A DNA stretch of 64,000 nucleotides. Origin: Inia geoffrensis. Its lineage: Eukaryota > Chordata > Mammalia > Artiodactyla > Iniidae. The DNA is taken from positions 168,754,815-168,818,814 of the forward strand of contig CM070900.1 in the NCBI GenBank assembly GCA_036417435.1, written 5' to 3'. Of this stretch, positions 47,742 to 59,340 are shown in pieces. Numbering within the stretch: the stretch's first letter is position 1; the number at the start of each line of letters is the position of its first letter. The position numbers and the translations under genes were made by a program. The notes beneath the pieces were generated by a model, which was not told the origin of the DNA, did no database searches, and saw only the letters and a list, made by a program, of their open reading frames with translations.

Positions 47742-49574
47742 CAATAGAGCTGATGTTTACCTATTATTTCACAATTTCCCCTGCTCTTTTTACAGGCTAT
47801 TTTAAGCAATTATTTTCTAAATATTGCATCTTCTCTGCTATGATTCTGATAGGCTATTTAGGAATTGCATTTATAAATTAGTATAATACTAATTTAAGGC
47901 TACTGTCCTTTTCCTTTTCTTTAAAAAAACAATAAATATAATCAAACTAATTTGATCATGGATTTTAAAAAATCCAACAGTAAATCTACTTTATTGAAAA
48001 GTTACCGAAAGCCACATAGCTGATAAATAATTGAAACCACATTTGAAAAGCTATTTGAAATTCTTGCCACCTTAGTATAATAAGAATATTATGAAAATTG
48101 AGGAAGCCCAGGAAATAGCAATCTGCTTGAAAATATTATCTCTTCGAAATGTTGCGGTAATTATGTTTACAGTCCTAGTAATAGCAAATTATGTGAATAC
48201 CTCAGTGAATGTGTCAGAATGGCAAGACAAATAATCAATAAAAGTTTGTGATATAACTTTGAAAGAATAAAAAGGATATTATAACAATTTAAATTCAAGA
48301 CTTAAAATAATTGTCTCACACTTCAGTGTGCACAGGGATTTTTAAGGATGCAGCTTTAAAATGCAGCAAAAGAAAATGCATTCTTCAAAGATTCTGATTT
48401 TTACGTTCTAGAATGGGGTCCAAGAAACCTCATTATAAAATTACGTGTCGCACATAAACAGTAGAGGCTTCTGATCAACCATTTATAAAGCTAGTAGGAA
48501 GGTTAAAAGTCAAAACACTCTAGAAGAGAACACCATGGACCACTTTTGTTAAACACTGACCTAAGATATTCAAAGAAAATATCCTTATATTTAATACTGT
48601 TCAAATACAAACAAAACTAATACGTTTCCAAATCCTCAGTAGCAAAAGTGGAAATCTGTTAATTATTATATTATTGACCATGAATAAATATGATTTTAGT
48701 GCTATTAGTTATGTATGAAAATATAAGGATTTATAGATTAAAATTTTTTCCTCTGCAAAAAAATGGAAAGGAAATTGTAGAGAGAGGATGGTAAGTTTCA
48801 TACATGAATTATAAATTACCTATTAGAGAAATAATAGTTCAGTTGATAGAGGACAGAGGATATCGAAGTCTTGCGAGAGGGAGAGAGAGATTAGAATTGC
48901 AAAGCACACAGAGAGAAACACACTCATTTTCAAGGGAACTAGGAACTACTCGGTGGCAAGAAGGATAAATGAAGATAAAATCCTCAGCTATACATTCACC
49001 ACAGCTGTATACTGCCAACTTCAGTTGGAGGACATCTGCTTAATAATGCATTTTAAAACTTTTTGTAGCTTATATCATGAAATTATTGAAACCACATTGT
49101 TGTTTATTGCTGGTGGTGGTGGTGACTGTGGGTGTGATGATATTATGGTTATATTATCGTTTTGACCAATGTGTCTGAAGTACATTATCCTATTTAGAAT
49201 TATACTCTTCTGGAAAGATCCCATCCTCATTTCTAGTTTGTTTTTTTTTTTCCCCACCACATATTACCTATATGTGGATTCACATATTTTTCTTTTTATA
49301 TGAATAAATTGTTCAGATTATCTGACAAAAGTATATAATACAGATTACCCAACATAACTTTATTGAGTTGTAGCTCTCACCATACTTCCTACCGATTGTT
49401 GAACAACACACTGTACAGACAGTAGGCTCCTTGCATTCTTCAGTGCCTTTCACCTCTCATGCAATGCAGAACTGAGAACTATTCTCAATGTCATCTGTAT
49501 GGTTTTCCTGAAGGTCTTAATACAGCTAGCTTATACAAGCTTATTCACAGATAATGCTTCAACTTGATATAAAT
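47351..49574. other. mostly unannotated AT-rich DNA
   Basis: No gene. A possible hAT-type MER fragment lies near 48305-48440 (GGGATTTTTAAGGATGCAGC, AAAGATTCTGATTTTTACG), too diverged to call firmly. Confidence 0.45.
47706..47738 (+). repeat. (AC)16 microsatellite
   Basis: An uninterrupted CA/AC run of 33 bp. Likely length-polymorphic. Confidence 0.98.
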
Positions 49575-50160
49575 AGTGCCTACGTAGATCAATTTGCTTT
49601 ATCTCATTATCATGTTTTATGTATCCATGTTCATATAAAGAGCTTTTGTTTACTCCTTTGAATGGCTTTATGTCACCTTTGTATAAAAAAATCCTAACAT
49701 ATGATTCAATTCTGTAGGTGATGAATTTAAGTTGTTTTCATGCTTTAGTTATTGTAGAAATTGATACAGGGACATTTTGTGTAACAGAAAGCTCTGTTTA
49801 TATGCATATATATGGATTTGCTATATAAAAAGTCTGTGCACAAATTCATCTTTACTAAATATTGATGATAGGCCACCAAAATTGTACATATTTATGCTTT
49901 CATCAGTATACGACAGTTCACATTGCTACAGGCTTACAAAGATCTTCTTTTGGCTTTTAAATTTTTGTGTGTCTGATGTGGAATGATATCTCATTTTTAA
50001 GGTTGACATTTTGCTGATACTGATGAACTCGGGTATTTATTTATGTGTTAATTAAAAATTCAGGTTTCCATGTATATAAACTTTCCTTTTACATTTCTTT
50101 CCCATTTTTTTTAGATAATTTTTACTGTTCTAATCGCTTTGAGGAGTTATTTATAAATTA
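49575..50160 (-). mobile_element. old L1M-type fragment, antisense
   Basis: Weak antisense order of the ORF2 end: GAATTTAAGTTGTTTTCATG (49724-49743), ATCAGTATACGACAGTTCAC, GTGTCTGATGTGGAATGATA, TCTCATTTTTAAGGTTGACA. Strongly diverged. Confidence 0.55.
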
Positions 50161-50435
50161 TGAAAGCTCAGCTTTCACTGGTTACATGTGTTAAAAATAT
50201 CTGTTTGCTCTTGTGCAGACCTGTTTTCTGTCATTATGGTGTCAAGTTCAGGGCTTTTCTGATTGGTCAGCCAGGGACCTCACCACCACTAGACTAGAAA
50301 ATGAAGGGCCACACCACTGACAGCTGCAACAAAAATGCATATAGTAAAATTTCAAAAACATATAAAAATATTTTTATAAAATGAAAATATGTACAGAAGA
50401 TATGTGTAACAGTTTTTATTATATTAATTCCCTGA

Positions 50436-50540
50436 ATGAGGGGATATATGTATACATATAACTGATTCATTTCGTTTTACAGCAGAAACTAATACAACAT
50501 TGTAAAGTAATTATACTCCAATAAAAATTTTTAAAAAAAA
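50436..50540 (+). mobile_element. very short L1 3' end
   Basis: About 105 bp: GAGGGGATATATGTATACAT, AACTGATTCATTTCGTTTTA, CAGCAGAAACTAATACAACA, ATACTCCAATAAAAATTTTT and an A tail. Extreme 5' truncation. No TSD found. Confidence 0.88.
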
Positions 50541-51148
50541 ACTAAAATAAAATTCATTTGACACCTGAGTATTCAATATGCAGTTTAATGAATTTTTAAA
50601 ATTCATGTTGAAATAAGCCCCCACATTTAATCATCTCTTAAATATGTATTCAGTCCCTGCTATGCCCCTTTCTCAGTGCTAGTCATTAAGGATGCACCAA
50701 GCATAACCATGCCCTGCCCTAATGAAACTAAACATCTAAAGGAGAGCTTAATAGATAGCATAAGAGTTAGATATTAATTATTAATCTCAGAAGTATATAA
50801 GTATAAACTGAAGGGTCTATACATACCTATAGGTAATATGAAATATAGTTTGTTTATATTCACCATGTTTTGAAGGGAATCATTAAATTTAAATGTTATT
50901 CAAATATAAAGAAATAAATTATCAAAAGGTAACACAAACTTTTCTTTTTAAAGCCTATAGATCTTTGTGAAAAATAATAAATTGTGATATCGATGTACCT
51001 ATATCTATCTATATATAGATAGATATAGATATAGATATATATATATATGTACTCTCTGGGTCAAATAATAATGACAAGAGAAAAAAATAAGCTAAAAAAT
51101 AAAACATTTTAAGTAAAACAGTGCCATGTACAACATTAGATTATCATG
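50541..51148. other. unannotated DNA with TATC/GATA tract
   Basis: A near-palindromic ATCTATCTATATATAGATAG tract with GATATA repeats lies at 51001-51048. No gene. Confidence 0.55.
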
Positions 51149-51547
51149 GCAAATCAGGCTTTTTTTGTTTTGTTTTGTTTTTTCTACATCTTTATTGGAG
51201 TATAATCGCTTTACAATGGTGTGTTAGTTTCTGCTTTATAACAAAGTGAATCAGTTATACATATACATATGTTCCCATATCTCTTCCCTCTTGCGTCTCC
51301 CTCCCTCCAACCCTCCCTATCCCACCCCTCAAGATGGTCACAAAGCACCGAGCTGATCTCCTTGTGCTATGTGGCTGCTTCCCACTAGCTATCTATTTTA
51401 CGTTTGGTAGTGTATATATGTCTATGCCACTCTCTCTCTTTGTCACAGCTTACCTTTCCCCCTACCCATATCCTCAATTCCATTCTCTAGTAGGTCTGTG
51501 TCTTTATTCCTGTCTTATCCCTAGGTCCTTCATGACATTTTTTTTTC

Positions 51548-54289
51548 TTAAACTCCATATATATGTGTTAGCATATGGTATTTGTCTTTCTCTTTCTGAC
51601 TTACTTCACTCTGTATGACAGACTCTAGGTCTATCCACCTCATTACAAATAGCTCGATTTCGTTTCTTTTTATGGCTGAGTAATATTCCATTGTATATAT
51701 GTGCCACATCTTCTTTATCCATTCATCCGATGATGGACACTTAGGTTGTTTCCATCTCCTGGCTATTGTAAACTGAGCTGCAATGAACATTGTGGTACAT
51801 GACTCTTTTTGAATTATGGTTTTCTCAGGGTATATGCCCAGTAGTAGGATTGCTGACTCATATGGTAGTTCTATTTGTAGTTTTTTAAGGAACCTCCATA
51901 CTGTTCTCCATAGTGGCTGTACCAATTCACATTCCCACCAGCAGTGCAAGAGAGTTCCCTTTTCTCCACACCCTCTCCAGCATTTATTGTTTCTAGATTT
52001 TTTGATGATGGCCATTCTAACTGGTGTGAGATGATATCTCATTGTAGTTTTGATTTGCATTTCTCTAATGATTAATGATGTTGAATATTCTTTCATGTGT
52101 TTGTTGGCAGTCTGTATATCTTCTTTGGAGAAATGTCTATTTAAGGTCTTTGCCCCATTTTTGGATTGGATTGTTTGTTTTTTGGTTACTGAGCTGCATT
52201 AGCTGCTTGTAAATTTTGGAGATTAATCCTTTGTCAGTTGCTTCATTTGCAAATATCTTCTCCCATTCTGAGAGTTGTCTTTTGGTCTTGTTTATGGCTT
52301 CCTTTGTGTGCAAAAGCTTTGAAGTTTCATTAGGTCCCATTTGTTTATTTTTGTTTTTATTTCCATTTGTCTAGGAGGTGGGTCAAAAGGGATCTTTCTG
52401 TGATTTATGTCATAGAGTGTTCTGCCTATATTTTCCTCTAAGAGTTTGATAGTTTCTGGCCTTATATCTAGGTCTTTAATCCATTTTGAGCTTATTTTTG
52501 TGTATGGTGTTAGGGAGTGATCTAAGCTCATACTTTTACATGTACCTGTCCAGTTTTTCCAGCACCACTTATTGAAGAGGCTGTCCTTTCTCCCCTGTAC
52601 ATTCCTGCCTCCTTTATCAAGATAAGGTGACCATATATGCATGGGTTTATCTCTGGGCTTTCTATCCTGTTCCACTGATCTATCTTTCTGTTTTTGTGCC
52701 AGTACCATACTGTCTTGATTACTGTAGATTTGTAGTATAGTCTGAAGTCAGGAAGCCTGATTCCTCCAGCTCCATTTTCATTCTCAAGTTTGCTTTGGCT
52801 ATTCGGGGTCTTTTGTGTTTCCATACAAATTGTGAAATTTTTTGTTCTAGTTCTGTGAAAAATGCCAGTGGTAGTTTGATAGGGATTGCACTGAATCTGT
52901 AGATTGCTTTGGGTAGTAGGGTCATTTTCACAATGTTGATTCTTCCAATCCAAGAACATGGTATATCTCTCCATCTATTTGTATCATCTTTAATTTCTTT
53001 CATCAGTGTCCTATAATTTTCTGCATGCAGGTCTTTTGTCTCCTTAGGTAGGTTTATTCCTAGATATTTTATTCTTTATGTTGCAATGGTAAATGAGAAT
53101 GTTTTCTTGATTTCACATTCAGATTGTTCATCATTAGGGTTTAGGAATGCCAGAGATTTCTGTGCATTAATTTTGTATTCTGCCACTTTACCAAATTCAT
53201 TGATTAGCTCTAGTAGTTTTCTGGTAGCATCTTTAGGATTCTCTATGTATAGTATCATGTCATCTGCAAACAGTGACACTTTTACTTCTTCTTTTCTGAG
53301 TTAGATCCTTTTTATTTCCTTTTCTTTTCTGATTGCTGTGGCTAAAACTTCCAAAACTATGTTGAATGAGAGTGGTGAGAGTGGGCAACCTTGTCTTGCT
53401 CCTGATCTTAGTGGAAATCCTTTCAGTTTTTCACCATTGATGATGATGTTGGCTGTGGGTTTGTCATATATGGCCTTTATTATGTTGAGGAAAGTTCCCT
53501 CTATGCCTACTTTCTGGAGGATTTTTATCATAAATGGATGTTGAATTTTGTCGAAAGCTTTCTCTGCATCTGTTGAGATGATCATATGGTTTTTCTCCTT
53601 CAATTTGTTAACACGGTGTATCAAATTGATTGATTTGCATTTTTTGAAGAATCCTTGCATTTCTGGAATAAACCCCACTTGATCATGGTGTATGATCCTT
53701 TTAATGTGCTGCTGGATTCTGTTTGCTAGTATTTTGTTGAGGATTTTTGCATCTATGTTCATCAGTGATATTGACCTGTAGTTTTCTTTCCTTATTTATT
53801 TTCCTTATTTATTTTCATTTTGGATGATCTGTCCAATGGTGAAAGTGGGGTGTTAAAGTCCCCTGCTATGAATGTGTTACTGTCAATTTCTCCTTTTATG
53901 GCTCTTAGTACTTGCCTTATGTATTGAGGTGTTCTTATTTTGGGTGCATAAATATTTACAATTGTTATATCTTCTTCTTGGATCAATCCCTTGATCATTA
54001 TGTAGTGTCCTTCTTTGTCTCTTCTAATAGTCTTTATTTTAAAGTCTATTTTGTCTGATATGAGAATTGCTACTCCAGCTTTCTTTTGGTTTCCATTTGC
54101 ATGGAATATCTTTTTCCATCCCCTTACTTTAAGTCTGTATGTGTCTCTAGGTCTGAAATGGGTCTCTTGTAGACAGCATATATATGGGTCTTGTTTTTGT
54201 ATCCATTCAGCCAGTCTGTGTCTTTTGGTGGGAGAATTTAGTCCATTTACATATAAGGTAATTAGCAATATGTATGTGCCTATTCCTAT
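51548..54289 (-). pseudogene. L1 ORF2 pseudogene (endonuclease, RT, C-terminal Cys motif)
   Basis: ORF2 encodes the L1 endonuclease and reverse transcriptase. In order on the minus strand: endonuclease N-terminal part 54289-53792 with the CLQETH glutamate motif and the GDFN motif; a junction at about 53763-53800; RT from 53762 with RQGCPLSPL (about 53374-53405) and the catalytic FADD at 53259-53270; then a broken stretch; and the Cys motif C-x3-C-x7-H-x4-C at 51929-51982. About 400 codons (end of the endonuclease with its last catalytic His, and the start of RT) are missing at the junction. The normal start ATG appears as ATA (54287-54289). At least eight frame blocks separated by stops or shifts make this a dead copy. 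Confidence 0.92.
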
Positions 54290-54347
54290 TTTCTTAATTG
54301 TTTTGTGTTTGTTATTATAGTTCTTTTCCTTCTCTTGTGTTTCTTGC

Positions 54348-55240
54348 CTAGAGAAGTTCCTTTAGCAGCTGTTGTAGAGCTGGTTTGGTGGTGCTGAACT
54401 CTCTCAGCTTTTGCTTGTCTGTAAAGGTTTTAATTTCTCCATCAAATCTGAATGAGATCCTTGCTGGGTAGAGTAATCTTGGTTGTAGGTTCTTCTCCTT
54501 CATCACTTTAAATATGTTCTGCCACTCCCTTCTGGCTTTCAGAGTTTCTGTTGTAAGATCAGCTGTTCACCTTATGGGGATTCTATGTGTGTTATTTGTT
54601 TTTTTTCCTTTGCTGCTTTTAATATGTTTTTTTTGTATTTAATTTTTGACAGCTTGATTAATATGTATCTTGGCATGTTTCTCCTTGGATTTATCCTCTA
54701 TGGGACTCTCTGTGCTTCCTGGCTTTGATTAACTATTTCCTTTCCCATATTAGGGAAGTTTTCAACTATAATCTCTTCAAATATTTTCTCAGTCCCTTTC
54801 GTTTTCACTTCTTCTTCTGCAACCCCTATAATTTGAATGTTGGTGCATTTAATGTTGTCCCAGAGGTCTCTGAGACTGTCCTCAGTTCTTTTCATTCTTT
54901 TTTCTTTATTTTGTTCTGCAGTAGTTATTTCCACTATTTTATCTTCCAGGTCACTTATCCATTCTTCTTCCTCAGTTATTCTGTTATTGATCCTATCTAG
55001 AGTATTTTAAATTTCATTTATTGTGTTGTTCATCATTGCTTGTTTCGTCTTTAGTTCTTCTAGGTCCTTGTTAAATGTTTCTTGCATTTTCTCTATTCTA
55101 TTTCAAAGATTTTGGATCATCTTTACTATCATTATTCTGAATTCTTTTTCAGGTAGACTGCCTATTTCCTCTTCATTTGTTTGGTCTGATGGATTTTTAT
55201 CTTCCTCCTTCATCTGCTGTGTGTTTTTCTGTCTTCTCAT
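54348..55240 (-). pseudogene. L1 ORF1 pseudogene (RNA-binding protein)
   Basis: ORF1 makes the RNA-binding trimer that coats L1 RNA. On the minus strand the likely start is ATG at 55238-55240, with a charged N-terminal part, then a coiled-coil-like Glu/Lys-rich stretch (about 55100-54940), an RRM-like part in the open block 54934-54698 (NIQIIGVAEEE) and a C-terminal part ending in a TAG stop at 54348-54350. At least two in-frame stops interrupt the coiled-coil part, and a shift or stops occur after 54698. ORF2 starts about 60 bp further on, as usual for mammalian L1. Confidence 0.85.
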
Positions 55241-55761
55241 TTTGCTTATCTTACTGTGTTTGGGGTCTCCTTTTTGCAGGCTGCAGGTTCGTAGTTCTCA
55301 TTGTTTTTGGTGTCTGTACCCAGTGGCTAAAGTTGGTTCAGTGGGTTGTGTACGCTTCCTGGTGGAGGGGACTAGTGCCTGTGTTCTGGTGGATGAGGCT
55401 GGATCTTGTCTTTCTGGTGGGCAGGTCCACGTCTTGTGGTGTGTTTTTGTGTGTCTGTGGACTTATTATGATTTTATGCCACCCTCTGCTAATGGGTGGA
55501 GTTGTGTTCCTGTCTTGCTAGTTGTTTGGCATAGGGCGTCCAGCACTGTAGCTTGCTGGTCGTTGAGTTAAGCTGGGTGCTGGTGTTGAGATAGAGATCT
55601 CTGGGAGATTTTCACTGTTTGATATTACGTGGAGCTGGGAGGTCTCTTGTGGACCACTGTTCTGAAGTTGGCTCTCCCACCTCAGAGGCACAGCACTGAC
55701 TCCTAGCTGCATCACCAGGAGCCTTTTATCCACATGGCTCAGAATAAAAGGGCAAAAAAGT

Positions 55762-55808
<47 letters not shown>

Positions 55809-57238
55809 AGATAAAATAAAATGAAATAAAATAAAATAATTAAAATAAAAAATAATTATTAAGAAAGGAAATTTTTTTAAAAGAATCAAAAAAAACGGAT
55901 GGATAGAACTCTAGGACAAATGGTGGAAGCAAAGGTATACAGACAAAATCTGACATAGAAGCATACACATACACACTCAGAAAAAGAGGAAAAGGAGAAA
56001 AAATAATAAATCTTGCTCTCAAAGTCCACCTCCTCAGTTTGGGATGATTCGTTGTCTATTCATGTATTCCACAGATGCAGGGTACATGAGGTTGTTTGTG
56101 GAGCTTTAATCTGCTGATTCTGAGGCTGCTGGGAGAGATTTCCCTTTATCTTCTTTGTTCGCACAGCTCCTGGGGCTCAGCTTTGGATTTGGCCCCGCCT
56201 CTGCATGTAGGTCTCCGGAGGGCATCTGTTCTTCACTCATACAGGACAGGATTAAAGGAGCAGCTGCTTCGGGGAGTCTGGCTCACTGAGGCCGGGGGGA
56301 GGGAGGGGTGAAGATGTGGTGTGAGCCTGCGGCGGCAGAGGCCGGCGGGACGTTGCACCAGGCTGAGGTGTGCCGTGTGTTCTCCCGGGGAAGTTGTTCT
56401 TGGATCCCGGGACCCTGGCAGTGGCGGGCTGCACAGGTTCCCGGAAGGGGGGGGGTGAATAGTGACCTGTGCTCACACACAGGCTTCTTGGTGGCGGCAG
56501 CAGCAGCCTTAGCATCTCGTGCTCATCTCTGGGGTCCGCGCTTTTAGCCGCGGGTCACACCCGTCTCTGGACCTCCTTTAAGCAGCGCTCTTAATCCCCC
56601 CTCCTCATGCACCAGGAAACAAAAAGGCAAGAAAAAGTCTCTTGCCTCTTCTGCAGGTCCAGACTTTTCCCTGGACACCCACCCTCCTGGCCAGCCGTGG
56701 CGCACTAACCCCCTGCAGGCTGTGTTCATGCCGTCAACCCCAGTCGTCTCCCGGTGTTCTGACTGAAGCTCGAGCCTCAGCTCCCAGTACCCGCCTGCCC
56801 CAGCGGGTGAGCAGACAATCCTCTCGGGCTGGTGAGTGCCGGTTGGCACCCACCCTCTGTGCGGGAATCTCTCCACTTTGCCCTCCGCATCCCTGTGTCT
56901 GTGCTCTTCTCCGTGGCTCCGAAACTCCCCCCCTCTGCCACCTGTAGTCTCTGCCCGTGAAAAGGCTTCTAGTGTGTGGACAGCTTTCCTCCTTAACAGC
57001 TCCCTCCCTCTGGTGCAGGTCCCGTCCCTATCTTTTTGTCTCTGTTTTTTCTTTTTTCTTTTGCCCTACCCAGGTACTTGGGGAGTTTCTTGCCTTTTGG
57101 GTGGTCTGAGGTCTTCTGCCAGCTTTCAGTAGGTATTCTGTAGGAGTTGATCCACGTGTAGATGTATTTCTGGTGTATCTGTGGGGAGGAAGGTGATCTC
57201 CGTGTCTTACTCTTCTGCCATCTTCTTGAATGCTCCCC
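55241..57238 (-). promoter_or_regulatory. L1 5' UTR with CpG-rich internal promoter
   Basis: About 2 kb between the L1 start and ORF1. The part at 56170-57010 is much richer in G, C and CpG than anything else in the window, consistent with an L1 internal promoter that is normally methylated. Frames of 80-180 codons on both strands here are shadows of GC-rich or low-complexity DNA. Whether it is still active is unknown. Confidence 0.7.
55762..55850 (+). repeat. (GAAA)12 and AAAAT-type microsatellite in L1 5' UTR
   Basis: GAAA repeats run from 55763 to about 55810, followed by AAAAT/AAATG-type units to 55850. On the L1 strand this is a TTTC run. It probably expanded after insertion. Confidence 0.95.
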
Positions 57239-57253
57239 GCAAATAAGGTTTTA

Positions 57254-58009
57254 TTTTCTAAGAATTTCATTCTTTCTCTCAATCAAGTAAAAAAATTCTG
57301 AGTGTATAGATATACTAGAGCTATTCTATCAGATTGCAAAAATTTTTCAAAACTTTTATTTTTCTAATAGTGTACATGTCAATTTTATTACTTTATATTA
57401 TTAGTCTTCTCATGAGAACTTATAGAATTTTATTTGAAATTCAGGGAAATTATATCTACATGATAGTGCACTATAATTTTCTCCAGATGTTCCTATAGCT
57501 ATGAAAAATATAATGAGATAATTCATTCTAAGAAAATCCATATCTTCCTAATTTTGTATATTATATTCATTATTTTATATGTTTGGATTGCCTGCTTAGA
57601 CTTTCAGTGTTTTACCCTAAATTCAGGAAATCAAATATAGCTTATAGTATAGATATTTCTGTAAGCTAAGAAAAGGAAAATGTTATAGTAGAGTGCAGGT
57701 TTTCTACAGATGTCCATAAAAATTCAACTAATTTTTTAAATATATGCAATTTATACAAATTTATATATAAATTAAACACACATATACATATGTTCAGAGC
57801 TTGTCCTGAGGAAGCATATATTAATGAGCAAGAAAAACAATAAAACAGCTGTGTTAAAATGGTACATGGTTTTAATAGAGGATAAAATGCTACACTGCTT
57901 GAATATATTGCATTATAGTACCTAGACTGTGGAATCCTGGGTATTATACCTCAAGAAAGTAACAATGAATCAAGTGTACATATGAGTTGGAACTGTATGA
58001 TGTATTGGA
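57254..58009. other. unannotated AT-rich DNA
   Basis: No gene or named repeat. Confidence 0.5.
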
Positions 58010-58410
58010 TTATTGTCCCAACTCCTCACTCCCTTCTTTTAATAACACTATACATCTGCATCCTTTGCCATAGGGCTTTAAAGTGCCTCCAGAAGACAAT
58101 GAGGGCCTTAAAGCCGCACCACATTGATGAGGGACTGGCCATATGATTACTGTGGCCAATAATAAGATGTTAGGAGACATGACATGAACAGCTGCTCACA
58201 ATGTGCTTTTGTAGCTCTAATTTTATGCTTTTAGCTTTCTACTATCTAGATTGAAAAAAGGGTACCCCAGGTTGCGGTGAATCTCAGAATGAGTGACTTG
58301 TGGGGCACAACTAATCCAATATTTACCCATAAGTAAGAAAAATAAATGCTTGTTCCTGTAAGCTATTGAAACTTGGTGTTTCTTGTGAAGCATATCATTG
58401 TAGAATCTAA
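58010..58410 (+). mobile_element. MLT1-like or related old LTR
   Basis: Order CATCTGCATCCTTTGCCATA, GGCCAATAATAAGATGTTAG, GAGACATGACATGAACAGCT, AATGTGCTTTTGTAGC, AAATAAATGCTTGTTCCTGT, AAGCTATTGAAACTTGGTGT. The poly(A)-like AATAAA and the sequence after it match old LTRs I recall. Subfamily unsure. Confidence 0.5.
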
Positions 58411-58889
58411 AAAAAATATGTCAACTAGTACATCAATGTCAGATAATTCTAGAATGAGAATATTCTGGAATAAGCAATGTAGGGAAAAAATGAACATTGT
58501 AAAGGGTAGAGAAATACAAAGAAATCCAGAAAGTAAAATCTCAAGATCTACCATGAGATACAATAAAATAGGTGTTAATAACTTGAATTATTATTTTATT
58601 TTAATCGATTATTCACCTAAAATTTATGTCACCTTGATTCATTAAGCATAAAATGAAATTAGAACGTTTCCACGCTGAAGACAATGTAAGGATCTTAGGA
58701 TTCTTAGAATGATTTTTATCCAATTATTTCCCCATGTCTTTCATTTTATTGTGTATATACACCTTAATCTCTCTCTCTCAATACATACATATATATGCAT
58801 GTATTTAATGTATTAGATGCATAAATATTATACATAAAGCTCCACATGACATGATTATTTCTTTAGTTAAATTTCATTTGATCCACCCT
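58411..58889. other. unannotated AT-rich DNA
   Basis: The 90-codon frame at 58373-58645 has no recognisable family. A short TC/ATAC patch lies near 58770-58796. Confidence 0.5.
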
Positions 58890-59340
58890 CATATTTACTG
58901 TGAAATTTCTCCTCTATTGCCATGGTTCTGTCTGTCTAATGCCAATGCCAGAAAATATTCCTGTAGCATTTCCTTTAATCACAACCTTACACAGCTGACT
59001 TCTCCCAATTCTTCTCTTTCTGAAAATTTACTTTGTCTTCATTTATGAATGATATTTTCACAGGGTATTGAATTCTAGGTCAGCATTTCATAGATATCAG
59101 TCCATTGTCTGCTGGCTTCTATTGTTTCTTTGGGGAGTCTTTCTTTGAAGACAATGTGCCTTTTTTCTGGCTTATTTTATATTATTTTCTGGCTGCCTTT
59201 ATAATTTTCTGCTTTGTCTTTGTCTTTGGCAGTTTTACTATGATATTTCTGTTTCTGTTTTTTTCTCCCTTTTGGTTTGCTTTTAGTTATTTTCTTGTTG
59301 CATGCCTGATTATTTTTGCATAAGACCCAGAAATTATGTG
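58890..59340 (-). mobile_element. old L1/HAL1 ORF1-region fragment, antisense
   Basis: The + strand carries the antisense of an ORF1 region: CAGTCCATTGTCTGCTGGCT, TTCTATTGTTTCTTTGGGGA, TTTTCTGGCTTATTTTATAT, GGCTGCCTTTATAATTTTCT, CTTTGTCTTTGTCTTTGGCA, GCAGTTTTACTATGATATTT. Diverged. No usable ORF. Confidence 0.6.

Larger units (their letters stand above)
51161..57238 (-). mobile_element. near full-length L1 retrotransposon, antisense, defective
   Basis: On the minus strand the order is 5' UTR (57238-55241), ORF1 (55240-54348), a short spacer, ORF2 (about 54289-51548), 3' UTR and A-tail (T run with TTTTG repeats on + at 51159-51182). The 5' start reads GGGGAGCATTCAAGAAGATG, a normal L1 leader. 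Similar flanks, GCAAATCAGGCTTTT (51149-51163) and GCAAATAAGGTTTT (57239-57252), are the likely TSD with a few changes. Length is about 6.1 kb, which would be about 7.3 kb without the ORF2 deletion. The 5' UTR is GC- and CpG-rich around 56170-57010, the expected internal promoter. It cannot move: both ORFs are broken. Confidence 0.95.

Noticed and set aside
48305..48440. hAT-type MER element
   Set aside because: Only two short blocks look right and the ends are not visible, so I mention it inside the unannotated stretch instead of calling it.
55023..55571. 182-codon Cys/Ser/Phe-rich plus-strand frame
   Set aside because: It is the antisense of L1 ORF1 and 5' UTR. The purine-rich ORF1 strand makes the reverse look like a hydrophobic protein.
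56170..57010. Host gene promoter or first exon
   Set aside because: The CpG-rich block lies inside the L1 5' UTR with the L1 leader at 57238 and no splice or coding continuation.
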